Position numbers and translations under genes: made by a program. Shown here in pieces: positions 1-7,370 of a stretch of DNA of 41,628 nucleotides. Position 1 is the first letter of the stretch. Every line of letters begins with the position of its first letter. The stretch is from Acidimicrobiia bacterium. Its GTDB lineage: Bacteria; Acidobacteriota; Vicinamibacteria; Vicinamibacterales; UBA2999. The notes below the pieces were generated by a model. That model was not told where the DNA came from, did no database searches, and saw nothing but the letters and a program-made list of their open reading frames with translations. The DNA is taken from contig VFYY01000017.1 in NCBI GenBank assembly GCA_016871375.1, forward strand, positions 1 to 41,628, in the 5' to 3' direction.

Positions 1-273
1 TGCCGTCGCGAAGCCGGTGCGCAGCGCGCCGCCGTAGCCGCGGTTCTGCGCATGGTGCACCACGCGCACCTGCGCATAGGTGCGCGCGAGCTCCTCGGCA
101 ATCTCCTGCGTCGCGTCCGAGCTGCCGTCGTTGACGACGATGACCTCGAAGTCCGGGGTCAGGCGGCTCGCCGTCTGCACCGCGCGGATCACGAGGCTCG
201 CAATGGTCCCCCCGTCGTTGTAGGCGGGAAAGAACATGCTGAGACCGGGCGAGCGGGTCTTGCCGGTGTTCAT
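1..273 (-). CDS. Glycosyltransferase family 2 (DPM1/GtrB-like), partial at window edge
   Basis: Only the first 91 residues are present; the gene runs off the left edge. It opens with ATG at 271-273 and reads MNTGKTRSPGLSMFFPAYND. This is the first beta strand of a GT-A fold, followed by the metal/nucleotide-binding stretch VIVVNDGSSDAT and then NRGYGGALRTGF, typical of polyprenol-phosphate sugar transferases. The family moves a sugar from a nucleotide donor to a polyprenyl phosphate at the inner membrane. It lies 12 bp downstream of another GT2 gene on the same strand, so it is probably the last visible member of a glycosyltransferase operon. Substrate cannot be read from the fragment. Confidence 0.85.
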   Translation of the reverse strand, partial: MNTGKTRSPGLSMFFPAYNDGGTIASLVIRAVQTASRLTPDFEVIVVNDGSSDATQEIAEELARTYAQVRVVHHAQNRGYGGALRTGFATA

Positions 274-285
274 GGACGGGAAGGC

Positions 286-1002
286 TCACATCCTAGCACG
301 CCGAACTCGCGGCCGGGCGGCCAGGCGCCACGGCAGCAGGACCGACTCGAGGATGACGCCGCCCGAGAGCTTCGAGGCCCCCTCGCGCCGCTCGACGAAC
401 GTGATGGGCACCTGGGCGACGGAGCAGCCGGCGTTCACAGCTTCCCAGGCGAACTCGACGAGGAAGGCGTAGCCGTCGGACCGGATCCGATCAAGCGGCA
501 TGCGCGCGAGCGCCTCCCGCCGCCAGCAGCGGAAGCCGCTCGTGCAGTCGTCGATCGGCAGCCGCGTGATCGTCCGCACGTACGCGTTCGCGAAACGGCT
601 GAGGAGCCGCCGGTGCAGCTGCCAGTTCTCCACGCGTCCGCCCGCGACGTAGCGCGCGCCGATGACGAGGTCCGCGTGCGCCGATTCCGCGAGCAGGCGC
701 GGCACGTCGGCGGTGTCGAACGACTGGTCCGCGTCCATCTGGATGATGTGCGTCGCGTCGGTGCGCAGCGCCTGCTTCATGCCGTCGATGTACGCCAACC
801 CGAGCCCGCGCGCGCCCGTGCGGTGCAGCACCGACACTCGCGCGTCCGCGGCGGCCAGGGCGTCCGCGACCTGTCCCGTGCCGTCCGGCGAACCGTCGTC
901 CACGACGAGCACGCGCAGGTCCGGAAGCCCGAGCAGCCGCTCGACCATCGGCGGCAGGTTCGCGCGCTCGTCGTACGTAGGGAGGATCACCAGCGGACGC
1001 AC
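286..1002 (-). CDS. Polyprenol monophosphomannose synthase-like GT2 (DPM1 family)
   Basis: A 238-residue GT-A enzyme without transmembrane segments, like soluble DPM1-type dolichol/polyprenol-phosphate mannosyltransferases. Visible motifs are LPTYDERANLPP at the N-terminus, VVDDGSPDGTG (nucleotide-binding Asp pair), QMDADQSFD (DXD-like metal site, about residues 138-146) and the family block DCTSGFRCWRREAL near residue 180. The predicted role is transfer of mannose or glucose from GDP/UDP-sugar to undecaprenyl phosphate, giving a lipid-linked donor. It starts at GTG (1000-1002) only 4 bp after the stop of the upstream GT2, so the two are probably co-translated. The exact sugar is not determinable from sequence alone. 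Confidence 0.88.
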   Translation of the reverse strand: MRPLVILPTYDERANLPPMVERLLGLPDLRVLVVDDGSPDGTGQVADALAAADARVSVLHRTGARGLGLAYIDGMKQALRTDATHIIQMDADQSFDTADVPRLLAESAHADLVIGARYVAGGRVENWQLHRRLLSRFANAYVRTITRLPIDDCTSGFRCWRREALARMPLDRIRSDGYAFLVEFAWEAVNAGCSVAQVPITFVERREGASKLSGGVILESVLLPWRLAARPRVRRARM

Positions 1003-1006
1003 GCGC

Positions 1007-1870
1007 TTACTCGCGGGGACCTGCGAACCGCAGCGCCGCCACCTGCTCGGACACGAGGCCGACGAGGAAGACGATGACGGCGAAGAGGATCAGCACCACC
1101 GCGCCGTTGGGAATGCGCCCGTCGATGATGAAGTTGACCAGGCCGTAGGCCACGCCGACGCCGAAGGACAGGACGCTGAGGGGAAGGAAGATCCGCAGCG
1201 GGCTGAAGAGCGTGACGATCTTCAGCAGGATGAGGAGGAAACGCGCGCCGTCGCGGGCGAAGCGGATCTTCGACTGCCCCGTCCGCTGGCGCGCCTCGAT
1301 CGGCTCGAACGCGACGTTGTAGCCGGCGCGAATGAACGCCAGCGTGGTCGTCGTCGGCGTCGAGAACCCGTTCGGCAGCAGGTGCAGGAACTCGCGCAGG
1401 CAGTCGCGCCGCGCCGCGCGAAAGCCGGACGTCAGGTCCGGAATGGGACGGCCGCTCAGGTACCCCGCAAGCGCATTCAGCAGCGCGTTGCCGGAGCGGC
1501 GCCCGACCGTGGCCTGCGTGGCGGGCGACCGCGCGCCCACCACCAGGTCGTACTCGCCGAGCCGCTCCACCAGGCGCCGCGCGTCTTCGGGCGAGTGCTG
1601 GCCGTCGCCGTCGACGATCAGCACGTACTCGCCTGCGGCCTGCCGGATGCCGCTCTTCACCGCCGCGCCGTTGCCCTTGTTGTAGGGATGCCTGATCACG
1701 CACGCGCCAGCCGCCCGCGCGTCCTCCGCCGTCTGGTCGCTCGACCCGTCGTCCACGACGATGATCTCGCGCCACGCGGCGGCGGCGCGCAGGCGCGAGA
1801 CGACGTCCCGGATCGCGCCGGCTTCGTTCATGGCGGGGATCACGATGGAGACCGTTGACGGATCAGCCAA
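1007..1870 (-). CDS. GT2 glycosyltransferase with C-terminal membrane hairpin (GtrB/DPM1-like)
   Basis: A 287-residue protein with an N-terminal GT-A catalytic domain: IVIPAMNEAGAI, VVDDGSSDQT, IVDGDGQHSP and DLTSGFRAARR. A hydrophobic C-terminal third holds two predicted membrane spans (about residues 215-245 and 255-280). This is the layout of polyprenyl-phosphate glucosyl/mannosyl transferases such as GtrB, which charge undecaprenyl phosphate on the cytoplasmic face. It overlaps the preceding GT4-like stub by 8 bp and is followed after 4 bp by a second DPM1-like gene. Two adjacent enzymes of one family suggest two lipid-linked sugar donors, or sequential use in cell-envelope glycan synthesis. 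Confidence 0.87.
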   Translation of the reverse strand: MADPSTVSIVIPAMNEAGAIRDVVSRLRAAAAWREIIVVDDGSSDQTAEDARAAGACVIRHPYNKGNGAAVKSGIRQAAGEYVLIVDGDGQHSPEDARRLVERLGEYDLVVGARSPATQATVGRRSGNALLNALAGYLSGRPIPDLTSGFRAARRDCLREFLHLLPNGFSTPTTTTLAFIRAGYNVAFEPIEARQRTGQSKIRFARDGARFLLILLKIVTLFSPLRIFLPLSVLSFGVGVAYGLVNFIIDGRIPNGAVVLILFAVIVFLVGLVSEQVAALRFAGPRE

Positions 1871-2246
1871 GCACGTGGTCGAGCGGTGGCGGATCGTACA
1901 ACACGTTCGTGAAGACGCGCGCGCATTCGCCGCGCATGCGCGCGTCGAGCGCGGCGAGATCGGCCGGCACCTCGGCCTCGCGCAGCAGCCAGGCGACCTT
2001 GCGGGGATGCCGGGCGAAGTAGGCGGGGAAGCCGGTGGCGATCAGCAGGTCCACGGGACGGCCGCCGGCCGCCGAGAGGTCGAGCAGCCGCCACGCCGCG
2101 GCGTCGGCGCGGGCGCCTTCAGGCGTGCCGCTCGAGGGAAGGCTCACGGCCTCGACCTCGTGCCCGCGCTGCCGCAGCCCGGCGACCAGTGACGCCGTCT
2201 GCGCGTCGGTGTCGTCCGCGCGCGGCCCCGCGACTACGATCCTCAC
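1863..2246 (-). CDS. GT4-like N-terminal Rossmann domain, stand-alone (possibly truncated)
   Basis: A 127-residue product beginning MRIVVAGPRADDTDAQTASL, the first strand and glycine-containing loop of a GT-B (GT4-like) N-terminal domain. It continues with LRQRGHEVEAVSLP, then PVDLLIATGFPAYFARHPRK and KVAWLLREAEVPAD, where GT4 enzymes carry an AWLLHQ-type motif. The C-terminal nucleotide-sugar half (usually another 200 or more residues) is missing. The GTG start (2244-2246) overlaps the ychF stop as GTGA and the 3' end overlaps the next GT2 gene by 8 bp, so the reading frame is still built into a coupled operon. It may be a truncated relic or a regulatory or partner subunit; I cannot decide. 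Confidence 0.7.
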   Translation of the reverse strand: MRIVVAGPRADDTDAQTASLVAGLRQRGHEVEAVSLPSSGTPEGARADAAAWRLLDLSAAGGRPVDLLIATGFPAYFARHPRKVAWLLREAEVPADLAALDARMRGECARVFTNVLYDPPPLDHVLG

Positions 2247-3331
2247 GTGGCGAACCGGAAGTTGATGATGTCGCCGTCCTGGACGATGTGCTCCTTGCCC
2301 TCGAGGCGTACTTCGCCGTGCTCCTTGCAGGCGTGCATGGAGCCGCGCGTGACGAGCGCGTCGTAGGCGACGACTTCGGCGCGTATGAAGCCGCGCGCGA
2401 TGTCGCTGTGGATCTCGCCGGCGGCGAGCTGCGCGGGCGTTCCGCGCGCGATCGACCACGCGCGGCATTCGTCCTCGCCGACGGTGAAGAACGAGATGTA
2501 GCCGAGCAGGTCGTAGCTGGCGCGGATGACGCGATCGAGGCCCGATTCGGCGAGGCCGAGATCGGCGAGGAATGCCTGCGCATCCGCAGCTTCGAGCTGC
2601 GCAATCTCGAGCTCGATCTTCGCGCACAGGGCGACGGCGCGCGTGGCGGCATGGGCGAGGAACCCCGCCAGCCCGGTCTTTGCCGCGGCTTTCCGCACGT
2701 CCGCGCCGACCTCCGCCACGTCGGCTTCGTCGAGGTTGATGACGAGCAGCAGCGGCTTCGCGGAGAGGAACTGGAAGCCGCGCAGCAGCTTGAGGTCGTT
2801 GCCGGTGAGCTCCAGCGCGCGCAGCGGCTGGCCCTGCTCGAGCGCTTCGCGGCAGCGCTGCACGAGATCGCGTTCCTTCTCGAGCTCCGCGGACTTCCCC
2901 TTCTTCAGATCCTTCTCGATGCGCTCGAGCCGGCGCTCGGCGACGCCGAGATCCGCGAGGATCAGCTCGTCTTCCATCGCCTGCGCGTCGCGCGCGGGGT
3001 CGATCGATCCTGACGGGTGCGGCACCGCGGGATCGCGGAACGCGCGCACGACGTGCACGAGCGCGTCGGCGTTCTTGTAGCCGGCGACGTCGACGAGCGC
3101 CTGCGCGCCCGTGCGCGAGGGCGCGATGAGGTCTGTGAACTCCACGGTCGCGGGCACGCGCTTCCGCGGGTTGTACATGCCGGTGAGCACGTCCAGGCGG
3201 TCGTCCGGCACCTTCGAGATCCCGATGTTCACGTCGCCCTTGCCGCGGGGGGCATCGCGGGCGCTCGTCATCAACTGAAAGAGGGTGGTCTTCCCGCTGG
3301 AGGGAAAGCCTATGAGCGCCGCACGCAGCAT
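2243..3331 (-). CDS. ychF: YchF/Obg-like ATPase-GTPase
   Basis: About 362 residues, the usual YchF length. The P-loop is GFPSSGKTTLF (residues 8-18). The VPDDRLDVLTGMYNPRK block follows where YchF has PDPRLDxLAxxxxPxK. A helical coiled-coil insertion spans about residues 130-190 (ELILADLGVAERRLERIEK), the base motif is VINLDEADV, and a C-terminal TGS domain ends DGDIINFRF. YchF proteins are ribosome-associated P-loop NTPases linked to translation and stress. The G3 segment differs from the family: FTDLIAP replaces the usual VDIAGLV, and that loop is shorter. The ATG at 3331 is chosen because it directly precedes LRAALIGFP; an in-frame ATG at 3346 would add five residues encoded by a repeat. 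It is divergent from mraZ. Confidence 0.88.
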   Translation of the reverse strand: MLRAALIGFPSSGKTTLFQLMTSARDAPRGKGDVNIGISKVPDDRLDVLTGMYNPRKRVPATVEFTDLIAPSRTGAQALVDVAGYKNADALVHVVRAFRDPAVPHPSGSIDPARDAQAMEDELILADLGVAERRLERIEKDLKKGKSAELEKERDLVQRCREALEQGQPLRALELTGNDLKLLRGFQFLSAKPLLLVINLDEADVAEVGADVRKAAAKTGLAGFLAHAATRAVALCAKIELEIAQLEAADAQAFLADLGLAESGLDRVIRASYDLLGYISFFTVGEDECRAWSIARGTPAQLAAGEIHSDIARGFIRAEVVAYDALVTRGSMHACKEHGEVRLEGKEHIVQDGDIINFRFAT

Positions 3332-3377
3332 GGGGTCAGACCCCATGATACGCGGCGACTCATGGGGTCTGACCCCC
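3331..3377. repeat. Inverted pair of GGGGTCAGACCCC palindromes (REPIN-like)
   Basis: A 15-nt palindrome TGGGGTCAGACCCCA occupies 3331-3345. A second copy in opposite orientation (TGGGGTCTGACCCC) lies at 3363-3376. The pair surrounds the ychF start, and its bases would encode MGSDP if the upstream ATG were used. Two short palindromes in inverted orientation with a short spacer is the layout of a REP doublet. No transposase is present in the window. Confidence 0.75.
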
Positions 3378-3446
3378 TGTGGCCCCATAGGCACCGAACA
3401 AGCAGCGAAAGTTAGGCGTAACTCCAGATCTGTGAGTGGCTTAAGG

Positions 3447-3475
3447 TTGACAACACTGCTGTAGGGGCTTAGACT
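3447..3475 (+). promoter_or_regulatory. Sigma70-type promoter of the dcw cluster (PmraZ)
   Basis: A consensus -35 TTGACA (3447-3452) is followed by exactly 17 bp and a -10 TAGACT (3470-3475). Transcription would start near 3482, inside the first MraZ box and 5-18 bp before the candidate mraZ starts, so the leader would be very short. Confidence 0.8.
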
Positions 3476-3479
3476 CCGT

Positions 3480-3504
3480 GTGGATTTTTGTGGACGAAAG
3501 TGGA
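3480..3504 (+). promoter_or_regulatory. MraZ-binding boxes: three GTGGA repeats at 10-bp spacing
   Basis: GTGGA occurs at 3480, 3490 and 3500 with 5-bp spacers, one helical turn apart. MraZ is known to bind short direct G-rich repeats with 5-nt spacers upstream of its own gene. The boxes cover the predicted transcription start, and the third contains the probable GTG start codon of mraZ. This fits autorepression of the whole cluster. Confidence 0.8.
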
Positions 3505-3952
3505 CCAACGAGGGCTCCGTGGCAGCTCTCCGGCCCGCATCGACGACAAGGGCCGGCTGAAGGTGCCGTCGATTTTTCGGGGGGTCATTCAGGACCAGCA
3601 GGGGGCCGACGTCTTCGTGACGAGCCTCACGGGGGAGTGTGTCCGCATCTACCCGATGCAGGTGTGGCTCGAGATCGAGCGAAAGCTCGCCGCGATGCCG
3701 GCCAACCATCCCTCGCGTCTGAAGTTTCTCGACCGCGTGAACTACTACGGGCAGGCCGGCGAGCTCGACGGCCAGGGCCGCGTCGTCATTCCCGCGCATC
3801 TGCGCGACGGCGCGTCGATCGTCGGCGACGTGCGCGTCTTCGGGCGCATCGACTACGTCGAGGTGTGGAACGAAGAGCGCTTCCGCCAGAAGCTGGAGCG
3901 CGAGCCGTGGAACGACGAGGACGGCTTGAAGCTCTCGGAGCACGGAATCTAG
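3500..3952 (+). CDS. mraZ: Transcriptional regulator MraZ
   Basis: A 150-residue protein with two SpoVT/AbrB-like swapped-hairpin repeats. The first is LRGSSPARIDDKGRLKVPS near the N-terminus and the second is GELDGQGRVVIPAHLRD near residue 90; each carries the family's D-x-K/Q-G-R-x-x-(I/V)-P core. MraZ forms ring oligomers and controls the dcw operon, usually as a repressor. GTG at 3500 is preferred because it gives a short leader before LRGSSPARID; TTG at 3488 would add four residues. The start codon sits in the third MraZ box, so repressor binding would also overlap the start site. It is followed by a heptamer repeat array and rsmH. Confidence 0.93.
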   Translation: MDQRGLRGSSPARIDDKGRLKVPSIFRGVIQDQQGADVFVTSLTGECVRIYPMQVWLEIERKLAAMPANHPSRLKFLDRVNYYGQAGELDGQGRVVIPAHLRDGASIVGDVRVFGRIDYVEVWNEERFRQKLEREPWNDEDGLKLSEHGI

Positions 3953-3981
3953 GTGGCAGGTGGTGGGTGGTAGGTGGCAGG
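3952..3981 (+). repeat. Heptamer tandem array (GGTGGYR x4)
   Basis: Four consecutive 7-bp units GGTGGCA, GGTGGTG, GGTGGTA and GGTGGCA fill the mraZ-rsmH boundary. Its last unit and the trailing GGG provide the only purine-rich stretch before the preferred rsmH start. Confidence 0.8.
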
Positions 3982-3983
3982 GC

Positions 3984-4859
3984 GTGCACGAGCCCGTCAT
4001 GGTCGCAGAGGTGCTGGAGCACCTCGAGCCCGCGCGTGGCGGCGTGTTCGTGGACTGCACCGTCGGACTGGGAGGACACGCGCGCGCGCTCCTCGAGGGC
4101 GGCGCGGCGCGGCTGATCGGGCTCGATCGCGATCCGGCGGCGCTGGCGCACGCACGGACCGCGCTGGCGCCCTACGGCGACCGCGTGGAGCTGGTGCACG
4201 GCGACTACCGCGCGCTCGGCGACGTGCTCGCGGCGCGGAACGCCGGCGCGGTGAACGGGATCCTGGCGGATCTGGGCGTCTCGTCGATGCAGCTCGACGA
4301 GCCGGGGCGCGGGTTCAGCTTCCGGCGCGACGAAGCGCTGGACATGCGGATGGACAGGACGGCCGGGCCCACCGCCGCCGAGGCGCTGCGCGGCGCCGAC
4401 GAGCGGACGCTCGCGGACGTGATTTACGAGTTCGGCGAGGAGCGGCACGCGCGCCGCATCGCCAGGGCGATCGTGGAGCAGGGCGCGCGCGCCCCGATCG
4501 CCACCACGGGACAGCTCGCCGACATCGTGCGGCGGGCGATCCCGCGCAAGGGGTTTACGCGGATCGATCCGGCGACGCGCACGTTCCAGGCGCTCCGGAT
4601 CTGGGTGAACCGCGAGCTCGAGGGGCTTGACGCCTTCCTGGGCGACGCGGTGCGGCGGCTGGCGCCTGGCGGGCGGATCGTCGTGATCACGTTCCACTCG
4701 CTGGAGGACCGGATCGTGAAGCACACGTTTCGCGCGCTGCAGGCGGCGGGCGAGGTGGCCATCCGGACGAAGCGGCCGGTCGTGCCTGGCGAGGGCGAGG
4801 TGGAGCGGAACCCGCGCGCGCGCAGCGCCAAGCTGCGCGCCGCAGAACGGGCGGCATAG
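3984..4859 (+). CDS. rsmH: 16S rRNA (cytosine(1402)-N(4))-methyltransferase
   Basis: The product methylates N4 of C1402 in 16S rRNA near the ribosomal P site, using S-adenosylmethionine. The 291-residue form starts HEPVMVAEVLEHL, the standard RsmH opening, followed by the SAM-binding motif DCTVGLGGHARALL, the acidic LDRDPAAL, LADLGVSSMQLDEPGRGFSF (family signature, about residues 92-111) and the C-terminal VITFHSLEDRIVKH. GTG 3984 is preferred. Starting at GTG 3960 would add eight residues encoded by the heptamer array, which I consider less likely. It stands between mraZ and ftsL, as in most dcw clusters. Confidence 0.94.
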   Translation: MHEPVMVAEVLEHLEPARGGVFVDCTVGLGGHARALLEGGAARLIGLDRDPAALAHARTALAPYGDRVELVHGDYRALGDVLAARNAGAVNGILADLGVSSMQLDEPGRGFSFRRDEALDMRMDRTAGPTAAEALRGADERTLADVIYEFGEERHARRIARAIVEQGARAPIATTGQLADIVRRAIPRKGFTRIDPATRTFQALRIWVNRELEGLDAFLGDAVRRLAPGGRIVVITFHSLEDRIVKHTFRALQAAGEVAIRTKRPVVPGEGEVERNPRARSAKLRAAERAA

Positions 4860-4887
4860 CGGGCAGCCGGCAGCGGGCAGCCGGCAG
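4860..4887 (+). repeat. Heptamer tandem array (SGGCAGC-type x4)
   Basis: Units CGGGCAG, CCGGCAG, CGGGCAG and CCGGCAG run without interruption from the last base of the rsmH stop codon region into the rsmH-ftsL gap. The period is 7 bp, but the sequence differs from the array upstream of rsmH. Confidence 0.8.
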
Positions 4888-4898
4888 GGACGGACACG

Positions 4899-5291
4899 AT
4901 GACCACGGACACGTTCGAGTACGCAATCAAGAAAGACGTCCGCAACAACCCGATCGTCCGCGAGATCGATCGCGAGCGGCACAAGGACATGGGCCGCTCG
5001 GTCGCGGTCGGCATCTTTCTCGTCGCCGTCCTCCTCTTCTCGGCCTGGCAGCACTTCGAGCTCCTGCGGCACGGCTACCGCCTGGAGCAGATGCAGCGCG
5101 ACCGCGCGACCGAGGCCGAGATCACCCGTCACCTGCGGCTGGAGATCGACACGCTGCGCTCCCCCGCGCGGATCGAGCGCCTGGCCACGGAGCGGCTGCG
5201 GATGGTGTCGCCCGGTCCCGACGACGCGGTCGTGATTGAGCGCGTGCTGCCGTCGGAGCCGCCGCCGAAGTCGGTCGTCGCGCGGCGCTGA
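4899..5291 (+). CDS. ftsL: Cell division protein FtsL-like
   Basis: A 130-residue bitopic membrane protein: a cytoplasmic N-terminus of about 33 residues, one membrane span (SVAVGIFLVAVLLFSAW, about residues 34-50) and a periplasmic helix with coiled-coil character (YRLEQMQRDRATEAEITRHL). The segment ends in SPARIERLATERLRMVSP, which matches the FtsL/DivIC pattern of a conserved A-x-x-x-L-x-M-x-x-P before the C-terminus. FtsL joins FtsB and FtsQ to activate septal FtsWI. Sequence conservation is low in this family, so position between rsmH and ftsI plus topology carry the call. Confidence 0.85.
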   Translation: MTTDTFEYAIKKDVRNNPIVREIDRERHKDMGRSVAVGIFLVAVLLFSAWQHFELLRHGYRLEQMQRDRATEAEITRHLRLEIDTLRSPARIERLATERLRMVSPGPDDAVVIERVLPSEPPPKSVVARR

Positions 5292-5309
5292 CGGAGCGGG
5301 GGAGAAGGC

Positions 5310-7370
5310 GTGAGCGAGAAGCCCGCAACGGAATGGCGCGCAACACTGAAGCGCCGGCTCGCGGTGGCGGGCGTCGTGTTCCTGGCGTGGACGGCGGCGA
5401 TCGAGGCGCGGCTCGTCTACCTGCAGGTGGTGAGGCACGAGGAGCTGTTCTCGCGCGCCGAGCGCCAGCAGATGCGCACGGTCGAGGCGCCGGCCCGCCG
5501 CGGAGCGATCCTCGACCGCGGTGGCCGCGTGCTGGCGCACAGCGTCGAGGCCGACTCCCTCTACGCGGTTCCCACCGAGATCGACGATCCGGACAGGGCC
5601 GCCGCGGCGCTCTGCGGCGCGCTCGAGGACTGCGGCCCGCGCGACCGGCAGGGCATCGCCAACCGCATCCGCCGCGGCCGCGCGTTCGCCTACGTGCGCC
5701 GCCAGGTGTCGCCGGATCAGGCGAAGCGGGTGGCCGCGCTGAAGCTCGACGGCGTCGGCTTCATGAAAGAGGACCGGCGCTTCTACCCGAACAAGGATCT
5801 GGCGGCGCACGTCCTCGGCTACGTCGGCATCGACAACCGGGGCCTCAACGGCATCGAGGCCGCCTACGACTCGCTCATCAAGGGACGCGCGGGCACGGTG
5901 CTCATTCAGACCGACGCGCGGCGGCAGGCGTTCAGCCGCATCGAGCGGCCGCCGACCACCGGCTCGACGCTCGAGCTCACGGTCGATCAGTACCTGCAGC
6001 ACGTGGCGGAGCGCGAGCTCCGCATCGGCGTCGAGGAGAACCGGGCCGCCGGCGGCGCGGCCGTGATCATGGATCCGCGCTCGGGCGAGATCCTCGCGCT
6101 CGCCAACTGGCCCACCTTCAACCCGAACGCGTACCGCGAGGCGCCCACCGACTGGCAGCGGAACCGCGCCGTGCAGGACCTCTACGAGCCGGGCTCGACG
6201 TTCAAGGTCGTCACCGCGTCGGCCGCCTTCGAGGAGCAGCTCGTCAGCCCGAACGATCCCATCGACGTGAGCGCCGGCCAGATCCGTTTCGGAGCGCGCG
6301 TCATCAACGACGACCACCGTTACGGCGTGCTCTCGTTCGCCGACGTGATCGTCAAGTCGAGCAACGTCGGCGCGATCAAGGTCGGCCTGCGCCTCGGGCC
6401 GGAGCGGATGGGACTCTATGTGAACCGCTTCGGCTTCGGCCGCGCGACCTCGCCCGACTTCCCCGGCGAGAGCCCGGGCATCGTCTGGAATCCCGCCAGG
6501 CTGACCGACAGCGCGCTGGCGTCGGTGTCGATGGGCTATCAGGTGGGCGTCACGCCGCTGCAGATGGCCATGGCCGTCAGTGCCATCGCGAACGGCGGCG
6601 AGCTCGTCGAACCGCGCGTCGTGCGGGCCGTCATCACCGACGGCACGCGCACGGCCGTGCCGCGCAAGACCACCGGCCGTGCGGTGTCCGCGGGGACGGC
6701 CGCCACGCTGACCGACATCATGGAGCGCGTGGTCGTGGACGGCACCGCGAAGGCGGCGCGCGTTCCGGGCTACACGGTCGCGGGCAAGACCGGCACGGCG
6801 CAGAAGGTCGTCAACGGCCGGTACTCGCAGTCCGAGTACAACGCCTCGTTTGTCGGGTTCGTGCCCTCACGCAACCCGCTCTTCACCATCGTCGTCGTCA
6901 TCGACTCGCCGCACGGGCGCAACAGCTACTACGGGGGCACGGTGGCGGCGCCGATCTTCCAGCGCATCGCCTCCGCCGCGCTCCGCCACTACGGCGCGCC
7001 GCCGTCGATCAGCGCGGCGCCGCCGCTGCTCGTCGCGCGGCGCGAGGAGCCCCTGACGCAGCCGACGGCGGGCCCCGCGGAGATGCCCGGGCAGGTCCCG
7101 GCCATCGTGACGCTTGCCGGCGCGGCTCCCGGCGCCGCCGCGGCGGGCAGGGCGTCGCTCGTGCCGGACCTACGCGGGCTGAGCGCGCGCGACGGCCTGC
7201 GCATGCTCGCGGCGCTGGGCATGACCGCGCGGCTCGACGGCGTGGGAGTCGTGGTCGAACAGGATCCGGCGCCGGGCAGCCCCATCGAGCGCGGCACGCA
7301 GGCGCGGCTGCAGCTTGGCCGGGTAGGGGCGACGCATGCGTCGCCCCTACCAGTCGACACAGGGCCATGA
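5310..7370 (+). CDS. ftsI: Septal peptidoglycan transpeptidase FtsI/PBP3 with C-terminal PASTA domain
   Basis: A 686-residue class B penicillin-binding protein. An N-terminal membrane anchor (about residues 16-40) is followed by a dimerisation domain with ARRGAILDRGGRVLA. The transpeptidase domain carries catalytic Ser296 in GSTFK, the SSN motif at 350-352 and KTGT at 493-496. A PASTA domain near residues 610-665 (VPDLRGLSARDGLRML) distinguishes it from E. coli FtsI and resembles Gram-positive and acidobacterial forms. GTG start 5310 follows GGGGGAG with 5-nt spacing. The last residues, VGATHASPLP, are encoded by a perfect 30-bp palindrome just before the stop, so the natural C-terminus was probably extended or rewritten by a repeat. 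The stop overlaps murE as ATGA. Confidence 0.96.
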   Translation: MSEKPATEWRATLKRRLAVAGVVFLAWTAAIEARLVYLQVVRHEELFSRAERQQMRTVEAPARRGAILDRGGRVLAHSVEADSLYAVPTEIDDPDRAAAALCGALEDCGPRDRQGIANRIRRGRAFAYVRRQVSPDQAKRVAALKLDGVGFMKEDRRFYPNKDLAAHVLGYVGIDNRGLNGIEAAYDSLIKGRAGTVLIQTDARRQAFSRIERPPTTGSTLELTVDQYLQHVAERELRIGVEENRAAGGAAVIMDPRSGEILALANWPTFNPNAYREAPTDWQRNRAVQDLYEPGSTFKVVTASAAFEEQLVSPNDPIDVSAGQIRFGARVINDDHRYGVLSFADVIVKSSNVGAIKVGLRLGPERMGLYVNRFGFGRATSPDFPGESPGIVWNPARLTDSALASVSMGYQVGVTPLQMAMAVSAIANGGELVEPRVVRAVITDGTRTAVPRKTTGRAVSAGTAATLTDIMERVVVDGTAKAARVPGYTVAGKTGTAQKVVNGRYSQSEYNASFVGFVPSRNPLFTIVVVIDSPHGRNSYYGGTVAAPIFQRIASAALRHYGAPPSISAAPPLLVARREEPLTQPTAGPAEMPGQVPAIVTLAGAAPGAAAAGRASLVPDLRGLSARDGLRMLAALGMTARLDGVGVVVEQDPAPGSPIERGTQARLQLGRVGATHASPLPVDTGP
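7322..7351. repeat. Perfect 30-bp palindrome in the ftsI 3' end
   Basis: The left half GGTAGGGGCGACGCA is followed directly by its exact reverse complement. It is read in frame as VGATHASPLP at the FtsI C-terminus. The same core, GGGCGACGCATGCGTCGCCC, recurs at 33285-33304 and, with one centre change, at 19953-19972. Confidence 0.95.

Noticed and set aside
3960-3983. Upstream GTG start for rsmH giving eight extra residues.
   Set aside because: The added codons are entirely heptamer array, and RsmH proteins typically start directly at the HxPVM motif; kept only as an alternative.
3786-6317. An 843-codon open frame on the minus strand across rsmH, ftsL and ftsI, and similar long antisense frames elsewhere (for example 28437-30050 on plus across mutS2).
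   Set aside because: They are Arg/Ala/Pro/His-rich mirror frames produced by strong G/C third-position bias of the real genes, with no domain or start-site signals.
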